Assembly: GCA_028288485.1 (NCBI GenBank)
Contig: JAQBNO010000161.1
Coordinates: 40,288 to 104,287 of the forward strand
Direction of reading: 5' to 3'
Length of the DNA stretch: 64,000 bases
Origin: Segetibacter sp.
GTDB lineage: Bacteria; Bacteroidota; Bacteroidia; Chitinophagales; Chitinophagaceae
A program made the translations under genes and the position numbers. Below are positions 27,737 to 37,503 of the stretch, one piece after another. The stretch's first letter is position 1, and the number at the start of each line of letters is the position of its first letter. The notes under the pieces are model-generated. The model was not told the origin of the DNA and did no database searches. It worked only from the letters and a program-made list of their open reading frames with translations.

Positions 27737-28211
27737 CTCCATAACTACTATTCTTTCCACACTAGAGCTATATCAGGACTAGTAACTTATTCTCCTGCTC
27801 AATTCTTCGATCTTACTTGTAGGATAAGTTCGATCCTCTACCTTACCGTTTTACATAGCCATCGTTAAAACTGCAATCTTCACCTTCTTAATTTTTATCT
27901 TGAACGCGTGGGTATTGTTTAACGTGTCGATATTTTCTTCTTTTTTCAAATCATTTCTGTTTACCAGCTTTTAATTACAGAGGAAGCATGATTGCCTCCG
28001 GTACATTAGAGCGGTTCAACTTTTTGTTTTCTATAGCACCGGTTATCGTAATAGCACGCACTAACAGTTTATATTTGTTGTAGCAGGTATTTCGTTTAAT
28101 TAAGTATCCCCAAAGAAGCTTAAGCACAACGTGAATTCCTTCGTATCCATTTTCTATTGCCTTTAAAAAGGCTTAAAATTGCCAAATTATTATAAGAAGT
28201 GTATGTTTAGA
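27737..28211 (+). promoter_or_regulatory. gene-free leader before the export block
   Basis: No convincing gene is visible in this ~475-bp A+T-rich stretch. Because a terminator precedes it and the exporter gene follows, it is the natural place for a promoter. TATATTTG at 28070-28077 matches the Bacteroidota -7 element TAnnTTTG, but no good TTG is at the expected -33 distance. The promoter call is therefore weak. The long leader could also hold an untranslated regulatory RNA. Confidence 0.35.
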
Positions 28212-30686
28212 ATGAAGTTGCTGGTTGTCCTCATATTAATTTTATGCTCCTTTTCAATTTATGCCCAGTTACCCGGTTTGCCATCGAATTTAGGAAATGT
28301 AAAATCTGCCGACATAACCGAAGAACAATTAACGCAGGTTGCAGCATTTGTTAAGCAAAATAATCTAACTAACCACCAGGCTTACGAGCAATTGGTTTTA
28401 AGAGGAATGAACCCCTCAGAGGCCCTTGCGCTAAGATCACGATTGGAAAAAGTTCAGGAAAAGGATGCAGCCGATACCAGGAATAACAGTAAAGCCAATA
28501 CTAATAATGGTAATGATCGCGATGTCAGCGGGCAAAGAAACAACACAACGGAAGGTGAAAGACGGGTGGCAGACACGGTAAACAAAACAGTACAGGTTTT
28601 AAACCCTAAAAAGATTTTTGGACTTGAAATATTTAATAATGGCGTACTTTCTTTCGAACCCAATATCAATATTGCTACACCTGTAGGTTATGTTATTGGT
28701 CCAAACGACGAGATCAATATAAACATATATGGCTACCAGGAAGCAAAATACAATCTGAAAGTCGGCCCTGAAGGTGACATTAATATTCCGTATGTAGGGG
28801 TTATGTATGTTGCAGGATTAACAATTGAGCAGGCAACTGAAAGAATAAAAAGCAGGCTGAGTTCATCCGGTTATTCAAACATTAAAACAGGTCTCACAAA
28901 AGTTAATGTAACAATAGGAAGAATAAGAAGTATTAAAGTAACCGTTCTTGGCGAAGTGAAGAGTCCGGGTACATATACACTTCCTTCGCTTGCTACCGCT
29001 TTTAATGCACTATACCTTTCTGGTGGGCCCAATGATATTGGCAGCATGCGTAACATCCAGATTATTAGGAATGGGAAAGTAATAGATCAGCTTGATATTT
29101 ATGACTTTTTGGTAAAAGGTACGCAACAGGGAAATGTGAATTTACACGACCAGGATGTTATCAGGATACCCGCTTACCAGGTTCGTGTTTCCCTGGAAGG
29201 GCAGGTAAAGAGAACAGGGTTGTTTGAAATAAAGCCAGGTGAAACAATTCAAGACCTTTTACAGTTTGCCGGTGGATTTGCAGACAGTGCTTATACCGCA
29301 AGTATAACGGCCTACCAGATTACCGATGTCGAACAGAAGATAATCGACGTCAATCAAAGCGAATTTTTAAAATACAAACCTACTCGGGCAGAATCGTTTA
29401 TCGTAAAAAAAATAGTCACCAGGTTCATAAACAGGGTTTCAATTGCAGGTGCGGTATACCTGGAAGGAGACTACGAATTAACCCCGGGAATGACGTTGAA
29501 AGACCTGATATTGAAAGCCAGGGGATTAAAGCAAGATGCATATAATGCCAGAGGTTTAATACTAAGGAACAGAGACGACTTAGTTCCTGAATATGTTTCG
29601 TTTAGCCCGGTAGAAGTAATGAAAACAAGTGGCGGGAACATCCTTTTAAAGCCAAATGATAAAGTAACAATTCTTTCCGTAACGGAGCTCAAGGAAAAGA
29701 CAACAGTATCTGTTATTGGGGAAGTGCGGTTTACTGGTCCTTATCCATATGTTGAGAATATGTCATTAAAGGATGTTATATTATTGGCGGGAGGATTTAC
29801 CGATGCAGCAATTCCACAAAGAATTGAAGTAGCAAGGCGTATTCGAAGTAATTCTTTTAATGTAACTGATACGGCGGTTTCGCAGGTATTCGATATTAAT
29901 TCTGTTACCGACCTGGAGATTGGGGGGGCCGATATTAAATTAAGGCCTTATGATGCAATAATTGTAAGAAAAAACCCAGGCTACCAGGCACAGGTAAATG
30001 TGCGGGTCGAAGGAGAGGTGGTTTTCCCCGGTCCTTATGTTCTGAAAAATAAAAATGAAAGGATAAGCGATGTTATAAAAAGAGCCGGCGGCTTTACCAT
30101 GCAAGCCTTTGACCGGGGAGGTTATGTTACCAGAATCAACAATAAAACCGTCCTCAACCAACTGAATACGCAAAAGGTTAATAAGATACAGGAAACATTA
30201 AAAGATACTACCGGTAAAGTAGAGAAGGAAGTAGAAAGAGCTATTGATCAAATTGCCATCGATTTAAGTACAATAATGGCTAATCCGGGTAGTCGAAACG
30301 ATATTATTCTTGAAGAAGGTGATGTGATTACAATACCAAAAGAAAAAATGGATGTAAGGATAAGTGGACAGGTTTTGTTTCCAACGCGGGTGGTTTACGA
30401 AGACAAGATGGACCTGGAGGATTATTTAGACAGGGCAGGTGGTATTACAGATAATGCAAGAAAAGGTAAGATTTACGTTTTATATCCGAATGGGAATGCC
30501 GCAAGGACGAATCACTTTTTATTTTTTAGAAGCTTTCCAAAAGTATTACCGGGATCAGAAGTTATTGTGCCTAAAAAACACGAAGTTGAAAGAAGGAGAT
30601 TAACTACAGGAGAGATAATTGGTATTAGTACGGCTATCACTTCCTTTGCAGGAGTGTTATTAAGTTTGATTATTAACTTAAAATAA
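28212..30686 (+). CDS. Wza-like polysaccharide export protein with six SLBB repeats
   Basis: This is a protein of about 824 residues. A signal peptide (MKLLVVLILILCSFSIYAQ) supports the ATG at 28212; an ATG at 28203 and a TTG at 28179 are upstream alternatives. The Poly_export domain has YVIGPNDEININIYG, and six SLBB-like units follow, each starting with a V-x-GxV strand (for example VLGEVKSPGTY, LEGQVKRTGLF, AGAVYLEGDY, IGEVRFTGPY, VEGEVVFPGPY and SGQVLFPTRVV). A C-terminal hydrophobic helix (STAITSFAGVLLSLIINL) would span the outer membrane. It forms the export channel for the capsule or exopolysaccharide. Confidence 0.93.
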   Translation: MKLLVVLILILCSFSIYAQLPGLPSNLGNVKSADITEEQLTQVAAFVKQNNLTNHQAYEQLVLRGMNPSEALALRSRLEKVQEKDAADTRNNSKANTNNGNDRDVSGQRNNTTEGERRVADTVNKTVQVLNPKKIFGLEIFNNGVLSFEPNINIATPVGYVIGPNDEININIYGYQEAKYNLKVGPEGDINIPYVGVMYVAGLTIEQATERIKSRLSSSGYSNIKTGLTKVNVTIGRIRSIKVTVLGEVKSPGTYTLPSLATAFNALYLSGGPNDIGSMRNIQIIRNGKVIDQLDIYDFLVKGTQQGNVNLHDQDVIRIPAYQVRVSLEGQVKRTGLFEIKPGETIQDLLQFAGGFADSAYTASITAYQITDVEQKIIDVNQSEFLKYKPTRAESFIVKKIVTRFINRVSIAGAVYLEGDYELTPGMTLKDLILKARGLKQDAYNARGLILRNRDDLVPEYVSFSPVEVMKTSGGNILLKPNDKVTILSVTELKEKTTVSVIGEVRFTGPYPYVENMSLKDVILLAGGFTDAAIPQRIEVARRIRSNSFNVTDTAVSQVFDINSVTDLEIGGADIKLRPYDAIIVRKNPGYQAQVNVRVEGEVVFPGPYVLKNKNERISDVIKRAGGFTMQAFDRGGYVTRINNKTVLNQLNTQKVNKIQETLKDTTGKVEKEVERAIDQIAIDLSTIMANPGSRNDIILEEGDVITIPKEKMDVRISGQVLFPTRVVYEDKMDLEDYLDRAGGITDNARKGKIYVLYPNGNAARTNHFLFFRSFPKVLPGSEVIVPKKHEVERRRLTTGEIIGISTAITSFAGVLLSLIINLK

Positions 30687-30777
30687 AAAACATTTTTATA
30701 CGGCTGTTAAAATTTTAACTGGGTGGAATAGAAAAAGTCTCAATCTGGCATAAACGGTGTTGAACAAGGAAAATCAA

Positions 30778-31809
30778 ATGAGTAATCAAAACGACGTAAC
30801 ATTATACGATGTAAAATTAATTTTTAAGAACTGGTTTCATTACCTGTTTTCTAAATGGCATGTATTTGTTTTAGTCGGCTTATTTTGCGGCGCGTTAGGG
30901 GTACTGTATGCCGCTTTTGATAAACCTGTTTATACAGCTGAATTAACTTTTACGTCAGAGAATGAAGCCTCCGGCAATTTCAGTGCTTATGCTGGTATCG
31001 CTGCTCAATTTGGCTTAGATATGGGCGGTAGTTCGAATAGTGCGTTTGAAGGTGAAAACTTGATGTATTTAATGAGGAGTCGGAAATTAATTGAAAAAAC
31101 ATTATTTTCTACAGTCGAAATTAATAAAGAGAATATATTACTAATTAATTATTACCTAAGAGTACATGATTTTGAAGTTCCTGGTAATAAAACCGGTATG
31201 GCGAGGAAGATGACTTTCACTAATGTTAAAGAGCCGAATAACAGGAACCGGGATAGTGTTTTGCAAGTGATATGTAAAAACATAGACAAGGCTTTAGACA
31301 TTCAAAAAGCGGATAAAAAAACCGATATCATTGTTGTTAGATTAAAGGATACGCACGAATTATTCGCGAAAATATTTGTCGAAGAGTTGGTAAATAAGGT
31401 CATACAATATTATACAGATTATAAAGTAAGAAAAATAAAACAAAATGTAGGAATCCTCCAACGACAAACAGATTCTGTTAGAAATCTTATAAGTGGCAAT
31501 ATTATCGATATTGCTGTTTCAAGTGATTTAAATGTAAATCCTACAAGGCAAATTGTTCGAACAGGAGTTCAAAGAAAACAGGTGGATGCACAGGTAAACA
31601 GTTCCCTCTATACTGAGCTTGTTAAAAACCTCGAACTATCTAAATTGGCTTTACTTAAAGAAACTCCCCTCATCCAAATTATAGATACACCTATGTTTCC
31701 TTTGGAAAAAAAGAAAATGGGATGGTTAAAGGGCTTCGTTTTGTTTGGTTTTATGGGTGTCTTGTTTTCATTTGCTTTTTTTATAGTTAAAAGAATATTG
31801 CAGACATAA
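30778..31809 (+). CDS. Wzz-type chain-length determinant protein
   Basis: This protein of about 343 residues has two membrane segments, WHVFVLVGLFCGALGVLYAA near the N-terminus and GFVLFGFMGVLFSFAFFIV near the C-terminus, flanking a periplasmic coiled region. This is the Wzz polysaccharide copolymerase layout. ATG at 30778 follows a GTG at 30757 in the same frame. It has no C-terminal Walker-type kinase domain, unlike Wzc. It regulates chain length together with the Wzy-like polymerase and the exporter. Confidence 0.88.
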   Translation: MSNQNDVTLYDVKLIFKNWFHYLFSKWHVFVLVGLFCGALGVLYAAFDKPVYTAELTFTSENEASGNFSAYAGIAAQFGLDMGGSSNSAFEGENLMYLMRSRKLIEKTLFSTVEINKENILLINYYLRVHDFEVPGNKTGMARKMTFTNVKEPNNRNRDSVLQVICKNIDKALDIQKADKKTDIIVVRLKDTHELFAKIFVEELVNKVIQYYTDYKVRKIKQNVGILQRQTDSVRNLISGNIIDIAVSSDLNVNPTRQIVRTGVQRKQVDAQVNSSLYTELVKNLELSKLALLKETPLIQIIDTPMFPLEKKKMGWLKGFVLFGFMGVLFSFAFFIVKRILQT

Positions 31810-31852
31810 CTCCTCCGTTCGGTGCGTTTAGTGCGGGAGCAGGAAATCAATT

Positions 31853-31873
31853 AAGCATAAGATGCTTTTTTTT
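31853..31873 (+). terminator. intrinsic terminator or attenuator between Wzz and Wzx
   Basis: The stem AAGCAT/ATGCTT (31853-31858 and 31862-31867) has a 3-nt loop and runs directly into eight T residues. This is a classic intrinsic terminator shape. The flippase ATG follows only 13 bp after the T-run, so it could reduce rather than abolish expression of the downstream genes. Confidence 0.65.
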
Positions 31874-31886
31874 AAAAGTTTTTTTA

Positions 31887-33218
31887 ATGTATAAAATCAG
31901 AAGTTTTATTAGAAAAAAAATTTCTGGTGGTCAGGTTTCTTCTATAGTAAAAAACATTTCCTGGCTGGCATTAGACAGGATACTTCGTTTAGGGATCGGT
32001 TTATTACTTGGCGTCTTAATAGCGCGTTATCTAGGTCCCGAAAAGTTTGGTAAGTGGAGTTACGCTTTAGCTCTTACATCTCTTTTAAGTGCTTTTGCTA
32101 CTTTGGGATTAGATAATATTATTATAAAAGATCTGTTGCAATGTCCTGAAAAAAGGAATGAAATTTTAGGAACAACATTTTTAATGCGATTTGCAGGCGG
32201 TGTTGTTACTATTCTTACCAGTACATTAATTGTACTTTTCACCGATACCCAAGACACAGAATTATTAATATGTGTTGCAATCATATCTATCGGATTTATT
32301 TTTCAATCTTTTGATGTAATTGATAGTTTTTTCCAATCTAAGGTTCAGTCGAGATACGTGGTAATCGCAAAAAACGGTGCTTTTGTGTTTTGTGCTGTAC
32401 TTAAATCAGTTGCTTTATGGCGTAAGGCCGATTTTTTAGTTTTTATTACTATCGGAACATTTGAAATCTTTTTAAGTGCTTTAGGCCTTGTTTATTTTTA
32501 TTATTCTCAAACCCTTACGTCTATAAAAGAATGGTATAGTAATCGAACATACCTAAAGAAAAAATTGAAGGAGTGCTGGCCTCTGCTGCTTTCGGGACTA
32601 GTTATTATGATCTATATGAGAATAGATCAAATAATGCTAAAGCAAATTCTTGGAGAGAAATCCGTAGGAATATATTCAGCGGCTGTAAGAATTTCAGAAG
32701 TCTCCTATTTTCTATATACAATCCTTTCTGCTTCCGTATATCCTGCCTTAATAAAAGCCCGCAATAATAATAATAAGGAAGAGTACCTGTTAAAAGTTCA
32801 GAGATTATTTGATTATACAGTAGTAATTGCCTTAGCTACCGGCTTATTTTTTACAATAAGTTCCAATTGGGTTATTAATATTTTGTTCGGTCCCGGGTTT
32901 GAAGATGCTGCCGCGGTATTAAAAATTAATATCTGGTGTGGGGTGTTTGTAGCATTAGGCGTTGCCAGCAGTCAGTACTTAATCTTAGAAGGGCTGGCGA
33001 AGCTGTCGTTTTACAGAAGCTTCGCTGGGGCTCTTGTGAATCTACTTTTAAATTTTGTTTTGATTCCAATATACGGAATCAGCGGTGCCGCTTTGTCAAC
33101 ACTTATAGCTCAATTCACAGCAGCTTACATTTTCGACTTATTTAATAAGAAAACGCGCCAGCTATTCTTCATGAAAACCAGGTCAGTATTTCTAATCTCA
33201 CTACTATCGAAAGTATGA
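31887..33218 (+). CDS. Wzx-type oligosaccharide flippase
   Basis: This 443-residue polytopic membrane protein is of the MATE/polysaccharide-transporter type. The N-terminal NISWLALDRILRLGIGLLLG and IARYLGPEKFGKWSYALAL motifs are typical of Wzx. About 12 hydrophobic segments follow, including GLVIMIYMRIDQIML and ISGAALSTLIAQF. It should flip the undecaprenyl-linked repeat unit across the inner membrane. Its stop overlaps the ATG of the FkbM gene. Confidence 0.92.
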   Translation: MYKIRSFIRKKISGGQVSSIVKNISWLALDRILRLGIGLLLGVLIARYLGPEKFGKWSYALALTSLLSAFATLGLDNIIIKDLLQCPEKRNEILGTTFLMRFAGGVVTILTSTLIVLFTDTQDTELLICVAIISIGFIFQSFDVIDSFFQSKVQSRYVVIAKNGAFVFCAVLKSVALWRKADFLVFITIGTFEIFLSALGLVYFYYSQTLTSIKEWYSNRTYLKKKLKECWPLLLSGLVIMIYMRIDQIMLKQILGEKSVGIYSAAVRISEVSYFLYTILSASVYPALIKARNNNNKEEYLLKVQRLFDYTVVIALATGLFFTISSNWVINILFGPGFEDAAAVLKINIWCGVFVALGVASSQYLILEGLAKLSFYRSFAGALVNLLLNFVLIPIYGISGAALSTLIAQFTAAYIFDLFNKKTRQLFFMKTRSVFLISLLSKV

Positions 33219-34045
33219 AAAAAAGAATGCTCTTTTTCTTTACCAATTGCTATAGAAAGTGGTTTGGGGGCAAGTATTTTTTTTCTTTTAACAGGTTTCT
33301 TTATACTTTAAGTTTACATGGACTAGGCTTATTAAATCATGAAAATGGAAAAGTAAGTGGGGAGGATGAATTTGTAAAATGGTTCATAAGAAATAGGCAT
33401 GATATAAATGGAGTAATATTTGATGTTGGAGCAAACCGGGGCGATTACGCCAGGCTTATCAGGCATCATAAAAGTGCCGCGGAATTATTTTGTTTTGAAC
33501 CACATCCAATAAATTTTAAAATATTAGAAGAGTTATCTTTTGAATTAAACTTCATACCTGTAATGCAGGGAATGGGTGATAAGGCAGGTCGACTGATAAT
33601 TTATGACTATGCCTCCCGCAATGGCTCACAACATGCAAGTATTTATAAAGATGTAATAGAAGAAATACACAAAAGCAAATCGCACGGTACAGAAGTAGAA
33701 ATTACTACTATAGATGAATTTGTAGCCAGAAATAAAATATCCGGAATATCACTTTTAAAAATCGACACTGAAGGAAATGAACTTAATGTTCTGAAAGGAG
33801 CCAGGAGTTGCCTTCTAAATAATTTAATTAATATTGTTCATTTTGAGTTCAACGAAATGAATGTGGTAAGCAAAACCTTTTTTCGCGACATTCTAAATGA
33901 ATTGAAGGGGTTTGAGATTTACAGGTTGCTGCCCGATGGAATGGTTAAGCTGGGAGAATATAACGCTGTTTTTTTTGAAATTTTTGCATTTCAGAATATA
34001 GTTGCAATTAATAAGAATTCAATTGCTGCTGAGACTACTTCTTGA
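33215..34045 (+). CDS. FkbM-family methyltransferase
   Basis: This 276-residue protein has the FkbM layout: VIFDVGANRGDYARLIRHH as SAM motif I, LFCFEPHPINFKIL, TTIDEFVARNKISGISLLKI, and the DTEGNELNVLKGA block. Such enzymes O-methylate sugars in polysaccharides and other natural products. It overlaps the flippase stop by 4 bp (ATGA). It is the third methyltransferase of the locus. Confidence 0.88.
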   Translation: MKKRMLFFFTNCYRKWFGGKYFFSFNRFLYTLSLHGLGLLNHENGKVSGEDEFVKWFIRNRHDINGVIFDVGANRGDYARLIRHHKSAAELFCFEPHPINFKILEELSFELNFIPVMQGMGDKAGRLIIYDYASRNGSQHASIYKDVIEEIHKSKSHGTEVEITTIDEFVARNKISGISLLKIDTEGNELNVLKGARSCLLNNLINIVHFEFNEMNVVSKTFFRDILNELKGFEIYRLLPDGMVKLGEYNAVFFEIFAFQNIVAINKNSIAAETTS

Positions 34046-34290
34046 TATTTATTTAGCGGGAAATATATTTTGATGACCCGAAACAACCAGGATTCGACCC
34101 TGAAGGAATTGAAGAAGAAAGAAGGCTATAATATCAAATAGTTGATATCATCATTCTTGTGTCGCTATTTTAAATTCTGCTTTATTATTCACTTTTTTAC
34201 TTCTCAAAAACAGCGGTTGTAGCACAGGCATAAGAAAAGAGGTTTTCGAATTCCTGAAAGTTTTTGTCTTTACATATCCTTTGTTTGTTA

Positions 34291-35220
34291 ATGATACACA
34301 TGCAACAATTAACGACCCCCATTTTATTTATTATATTTAACCGGCCTGAAATTACTGCAAAAGTTTTTAATCAAATAAAAGAGGTACAACCCACAAAGCT
34401 ATATGTTGCAGCAGATGGTCCGCGTAAAAACAAGGCGGGCGAACTGCAATTATGTGAAGCAAGCAGAGAAGCGGTTTTGAGTAATATTACCTGGAATTGC
34501 GAAGTAAGGTCTCTAATTCGCAATGAAAATGTAGGGTGTAAAATTGCGGTCAGTTCAGCAATAACCTGGTTTTTCGAAAACGAAGAGCAAGGCATTATAT
34601 TAGAAGATGATTGTTTGCCTGATAAGAGCTTTTTCAATTTCTGCAACTTATTATTGGAGATGTATAAAGATGAGGAATCGGTTATGCAAATCAGCGGTTG
34701 CAACCTTTTGGGTGAAAATATTAAGGTGGATCATTCTTATTACTTTTCCCGGATGTGTCATATTTGGGGATGGGCTACATGGAGGAGAGCCTGGAAGTTA
34801 TACGACATAAAGATGAACCGGCTAAATGAACTCTTTGACAATTTTGAAGAAATTTCAACCGATAAGCGAATAAAGAATTATTGGAGCAAAGTTCTTAATG
34901 AAGTAAAAGAAAATAAAATTGACACCTGGGATTACCAGTGGGTTTACTCGATCTGGGTTAATAAGGGTTTGGTTATTTCCCCCGCCGTTAATATGATAAG
35001 TAACATAGGCTTTGGTCCTGACGCAACTCACACAGTTATTATGGATAAAACCGTTGCCAATTTAAAGGCAAACGCTATAGATATAATGAAGCATCCTTCA
35101 TCCATGCGGCCAAACATTGCTATCGATAATTATGATATGAAAAAAACGGTCAGAACTCTAAGTATTATCCAAAATATTAGGATAAGGGCATCGAATATAT
35201 ATAAGCGGTTTACGCTTTGA
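34291..35220 (+). CDS. nucleotide-diphospho-sugar transferase (HlpA-like) glycosyltransferase
   Basis: This protein of about 309 residues has the N-terminus TPILFIIFNRPEITAKVFNQ, then LYVAADGPRKNK, a metal-binding GIILEDDCLPDKSFF, and HIWGWATWRRAWKLYD. This is the family often labelled hemolytic protein HlpA-like nucleotide-diphospho-sugar transferase, a GT-A fold group found in glycan loci. ATG codons at 34291 and 34300 are both possible starts. Sugar specificity is unknown. Confidence 0.78.
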   Translation: MIHMQQLTTPILFIIFNRPEITAKVFNQIKEVQPTKLYVAADGPRKNKAGELQLCEASREAVLSNITWNCEVRSLIRNENVGCKIAVSSAITWFFENEEQGIILEDDCLPDKSFFNFCNLLLEMYKDEESVMQISGCNLLGENIKVDHSYYFSRMCHIWGWATWRRAWKLYDIKMNRLNELFDNFEEISTDKRIKNYWSKVLNEVKENKIDTWDYQWVYSIWVNKGLVISPAVNMISNIGFGPDATHTVIMDKTVANLKANAIDIMKHPSSMRPNIAIDNYDMKKTVRTLSIIQNIRIRASNIYKRFTL

Positions 35221-35274
35221 CAAAATTTTCAGAAAATGATTTTTAATAGGTGCTTGCCGGTGCAATTGTAATAA

Positions 35275-36066
35275 ATGAAGTGTAAAATTTGCGACCACGT
35301 CACAAGCCTTTCTTTTTCCGCCGAGGTATTAAAAAAATACCAGGTCCGTTACTTCAGGTGCAACAACTGTAACTTTATGCAAACTGAAGAACCTTATTGG
35401 TTAGAAGAAGCGTACACTTCTGCTATTACAGCGCTTGACATCGGCCTGTTACATCGGAATATTAGTTTAACTCCGGTTACCATTTCATTAATATCGAATG
35501 TATTTAACAGGAGCGGCAAGTTTATAGATTACGGCGGCGGTTATGGCATTTTCACCAGGATGATGCGTGATAAGGGGTTTGATTTTTATCGGTATGATAT
35601 CTACTGCGAAAATTTATTCGCGAAGCATTTCGACGTTTCGGATGTAAGCAGCGATGAAAAATTTGAGTTACTAACCGCTTTTGAAGTTTTTGAACACCTG
35701 GCAGATCCCGGTGCAGAGCTGAAAAAAATGCTGGCGTACACTGATGCTATTTTTTTTTCTACTGAAATATGCCCTCCCGTTTTAAGCCACGTTAAACAAT
35801 GGTGGTATTTTATTCCAACAACCGGTCAACATATTTCCTTTTACTCTCTGTCGGCCTTAAACATATTAGCGAAAAAGAATAACCTTAACTTTTATACAAA
35901 CGGAAGAAACCTTCACCTTTTTACGAAGAAAAAACTTCAGCCACGATTATTCAGGCTTCTGATATCTTACAGGTTTTCTAAGTATTACAGTTTATTTAGA
36001 AAACATGGTTCTTATCTCGACGAAGATTATGAACTAATAAAGAATAAAGACTCTGAAAAATATTAA
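35275..36066 (+). CDS. class I SAM methyltransferase with N-terminal zinc-ribbon
   Basis: This 263-residue protein starts with a four-cysteine element (CKIC at residues 3-6 and CNNC at 28-31), followed by a Methyltransf_23 domain with FIDYGGGYGIFTRMM as SAM motif and LLTAFEVFEHLADP. The same architecture is seen in C-methyltransferases and sugar methyltransferases. TTGQHISFYSLSALNIL is also typical. It is the fourth methyltransferase of the locus; its target is not evident. Confidence 0.82.
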   Translation: MKCKICDHVTSLSFSAEVLKKYQVRYFRCNNCNFMQTEEPYWLEEAYTSAITALDIGLLHRNISLTPVTISLISNVFNRSGKFIDYGGGYGIFTRMMRDKGFDFYRYDIYCENLFAKHFDVSDVSSDEKFELLTAFEVFEHLADPGAELKKMLAYTDAIFFSTEICPPVLSHVKQWWYFIPTTGQHISFYSLSALNILAKKNNLNFYTNGRNLHLFTKKKLQPRLFRLLISYRFSKYYSLFRKHGSYLDEDYELIKNKDSEKY

Positions 36067-36129
36067 ATGATTGGTATGAAAGCAGGGATAGAATTTTTGG
36101 TAACAAACAGTACGGGTTTTTCAACTTTC

Positions 36130-36149
36130 GTTGCGACGCTCCGTTCAAC
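36130..36149 (+). repeat. dispersed 20-bp intergenic repeat, copy c
   Basis: GTTGCGACGCTCCGTTCAAC lies between the methyltransferase and the GT4 gene. It matches the family at the GTTG start, the central CTC and the terminal AC. Confidence 0.5.
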
Positions 36150-36227
36150 TATATTTCACTGTTCAACTCGTATCTTTAGTTACAAGGTTTATTATCTTTT
36201 TCAGCACCCAAAAACTATGGCGGTTTT

Positions 36228-37340
36228 ATGAAAGTTCTTTATGACCACCAAACTTTTTCTCTTCAAAAATTTGGAGGTATTTCACGAACAGTAGCAGAAA
36301 TCATTAAATCGTCTCGTTTAAATAAAAGCGTAGAAATTGTTTTGCCAATACTGTTTTCTAATAACATATATCTAAAACAACTTTGTAATTTAAACTATCC
36401 GAAGTTTTTGCCGTTAAGTACCTCAAATCATGCAATTTCTGCAATGTTCAGGTTAAATTCCCTTTATACTATACCTTACCTCAAAAAGTCTGATTTCGAT
36501 GTTTTTCATCCTTCTTACTATGATCCTTATTTTCTAAAACATCTTAAAGGAAAACCGTTCGTTGTTACGTTCATGGATCTAATTCATGAAAAATACGGCA
36601 GCCGGTTCAAAGAACTATCGGCCGATAAATATATCGTGGAAAGAAAGAGAACGATGCTGAAAAATGCTTCAAAGATTATTGCTATTTCAGAATGCACTAA
36701 AAGAGATATCGTTGATTTCTTTGGCACTAGCGAAGAGAAAATTGAAGTTATTTACCTCGGAAGTTCTTTAGAAGTAACTAATAATTCAACCTCACAAAGC
36801 TCGGCCTCCAAAAATTATCTTTTATATGTCGGAAACAGAAGTTTGTATAAAAATTTTTCTTTTTGTCTGAATGCTATAGCTCCTTTGTTGCTAGGGAATA
36901 AAGACTTAAAAATTATTTGTGCAGGCGGGGGCAACTTTAACAAGACAGAAATTGAACTGATTTCTACATTGAAAATAGGTAATAAGGTAGAGTTTGTGCG
37001 TGTAGAGAATGATGATACACTGGTAAGTTTGTATTCGAATGCCCTCTGTTTTATTTTTCCAAGTTTGTATGAAGGTTTTGGAATTCCCGTTCTTGAAGCA
37101 TTTTCGTGTGGTTGCCCGGTAGTACTAAGTGATAAAGGATCTTTACCGGAAGTTGGCGGTAACGCAGCAGTTTACTGTGATCCTGACGACGCAGATTCTA
37201 TATCTGCTGCAGTTGAGTCATACATCAAAAACAGTTCTCTAAGAGACGAGAACAGGCGCAAAGGTTATGAAAGACTTAAGAAGTTTTCCTGGGCTAAGAC
37301 CAGCGAGGAAACTTTTAATTTATATAAAACTTTAATTTAA
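36228..37340 (+). CDS. GT4-family glycosyltransferase
   Basis: This 370-residue GT-B fold enzyme has the N-terminal domain MKVLYDHQTFSLQKFGGISR and ASKIIAISECTKRDIVDFFG, then the C-terminal donor site with YVGNRSLYKNF, FPSLYEGFGIPVLEAFSCGC and LSDKGSLPEVGG. The E-x7-E signature is present in YEGFGIPVLE. Members typically transfer mannose, glucose or rhamnose in a retaining way. It precedes the Wzy-like polymerase gene. Confidence 0.9.
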   Translation: MKVLYDHQTFSLQKFGGISRTVAEIIKSSRLNKSVEIVLPILFSNNIYLKQLCNLNYPKFLPLSTSNHAISAMFRLNSLYTIPYLKKSDFDVFHPSYYDPYFLKHLKGKPFVVTFMDLIHEKYGSRFKELSADKYIVERKRTMLKNASKIIAISECTKRDIVDFFGTSEEKIEVIYLGSSLEVTNNSTSQSSASKNYLLYVGNRSLYKNFSFCLNAIAPLLLGNKDLKIICAGGGNFNKTEIELISTLKIGNKVEFVRVENDDTLVSLYSNALCFIFPSLYEGFGIPVLEAFSCGCPVVLSDKGSLPEVGGNAAVYCDPDDADSISAAVESYIKNSSLRDENRRKGYERLKKFSWAKTSEETFNLYKTLI

Positions 37341-37419
37341 GTAACGGTAGATATATCAACAAGTAGGAGTCGCTTTATTACAGTTATACCTGTATTACTC
37401 CGCGGCTTGAAAAGATACA

Positions 37420-37439
37420 GTACAAGTGAGTGACACAAC
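37420..37439 (-). repeat. dispersed 20-bp intergenic repeat, copy d
   Basis: GTACAAGTGAGTGACACAAC on the plus strand is identical to copy f and to the reverse complement of copy h. It lies between the GT4 gene and the polymerase gene. Confidence 0.65.
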
Positions 37440-37503
37440 AGGAGAACAATAGGAAAACTGAAGCCAGTATCAAAAATATAAACCCTGTCAAACGGAGCAT
37501 TAA

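Noticed and set aside
34046..34290. Possible coding remnant (DDPKQPGFDPEGIEEERRL) and tRNA-like GGATTCGACCC
   Set aside because: The frame is short with no start or family; the sequence around GGATTCGACCC cannot be folded into a tRNA cloverleaf.
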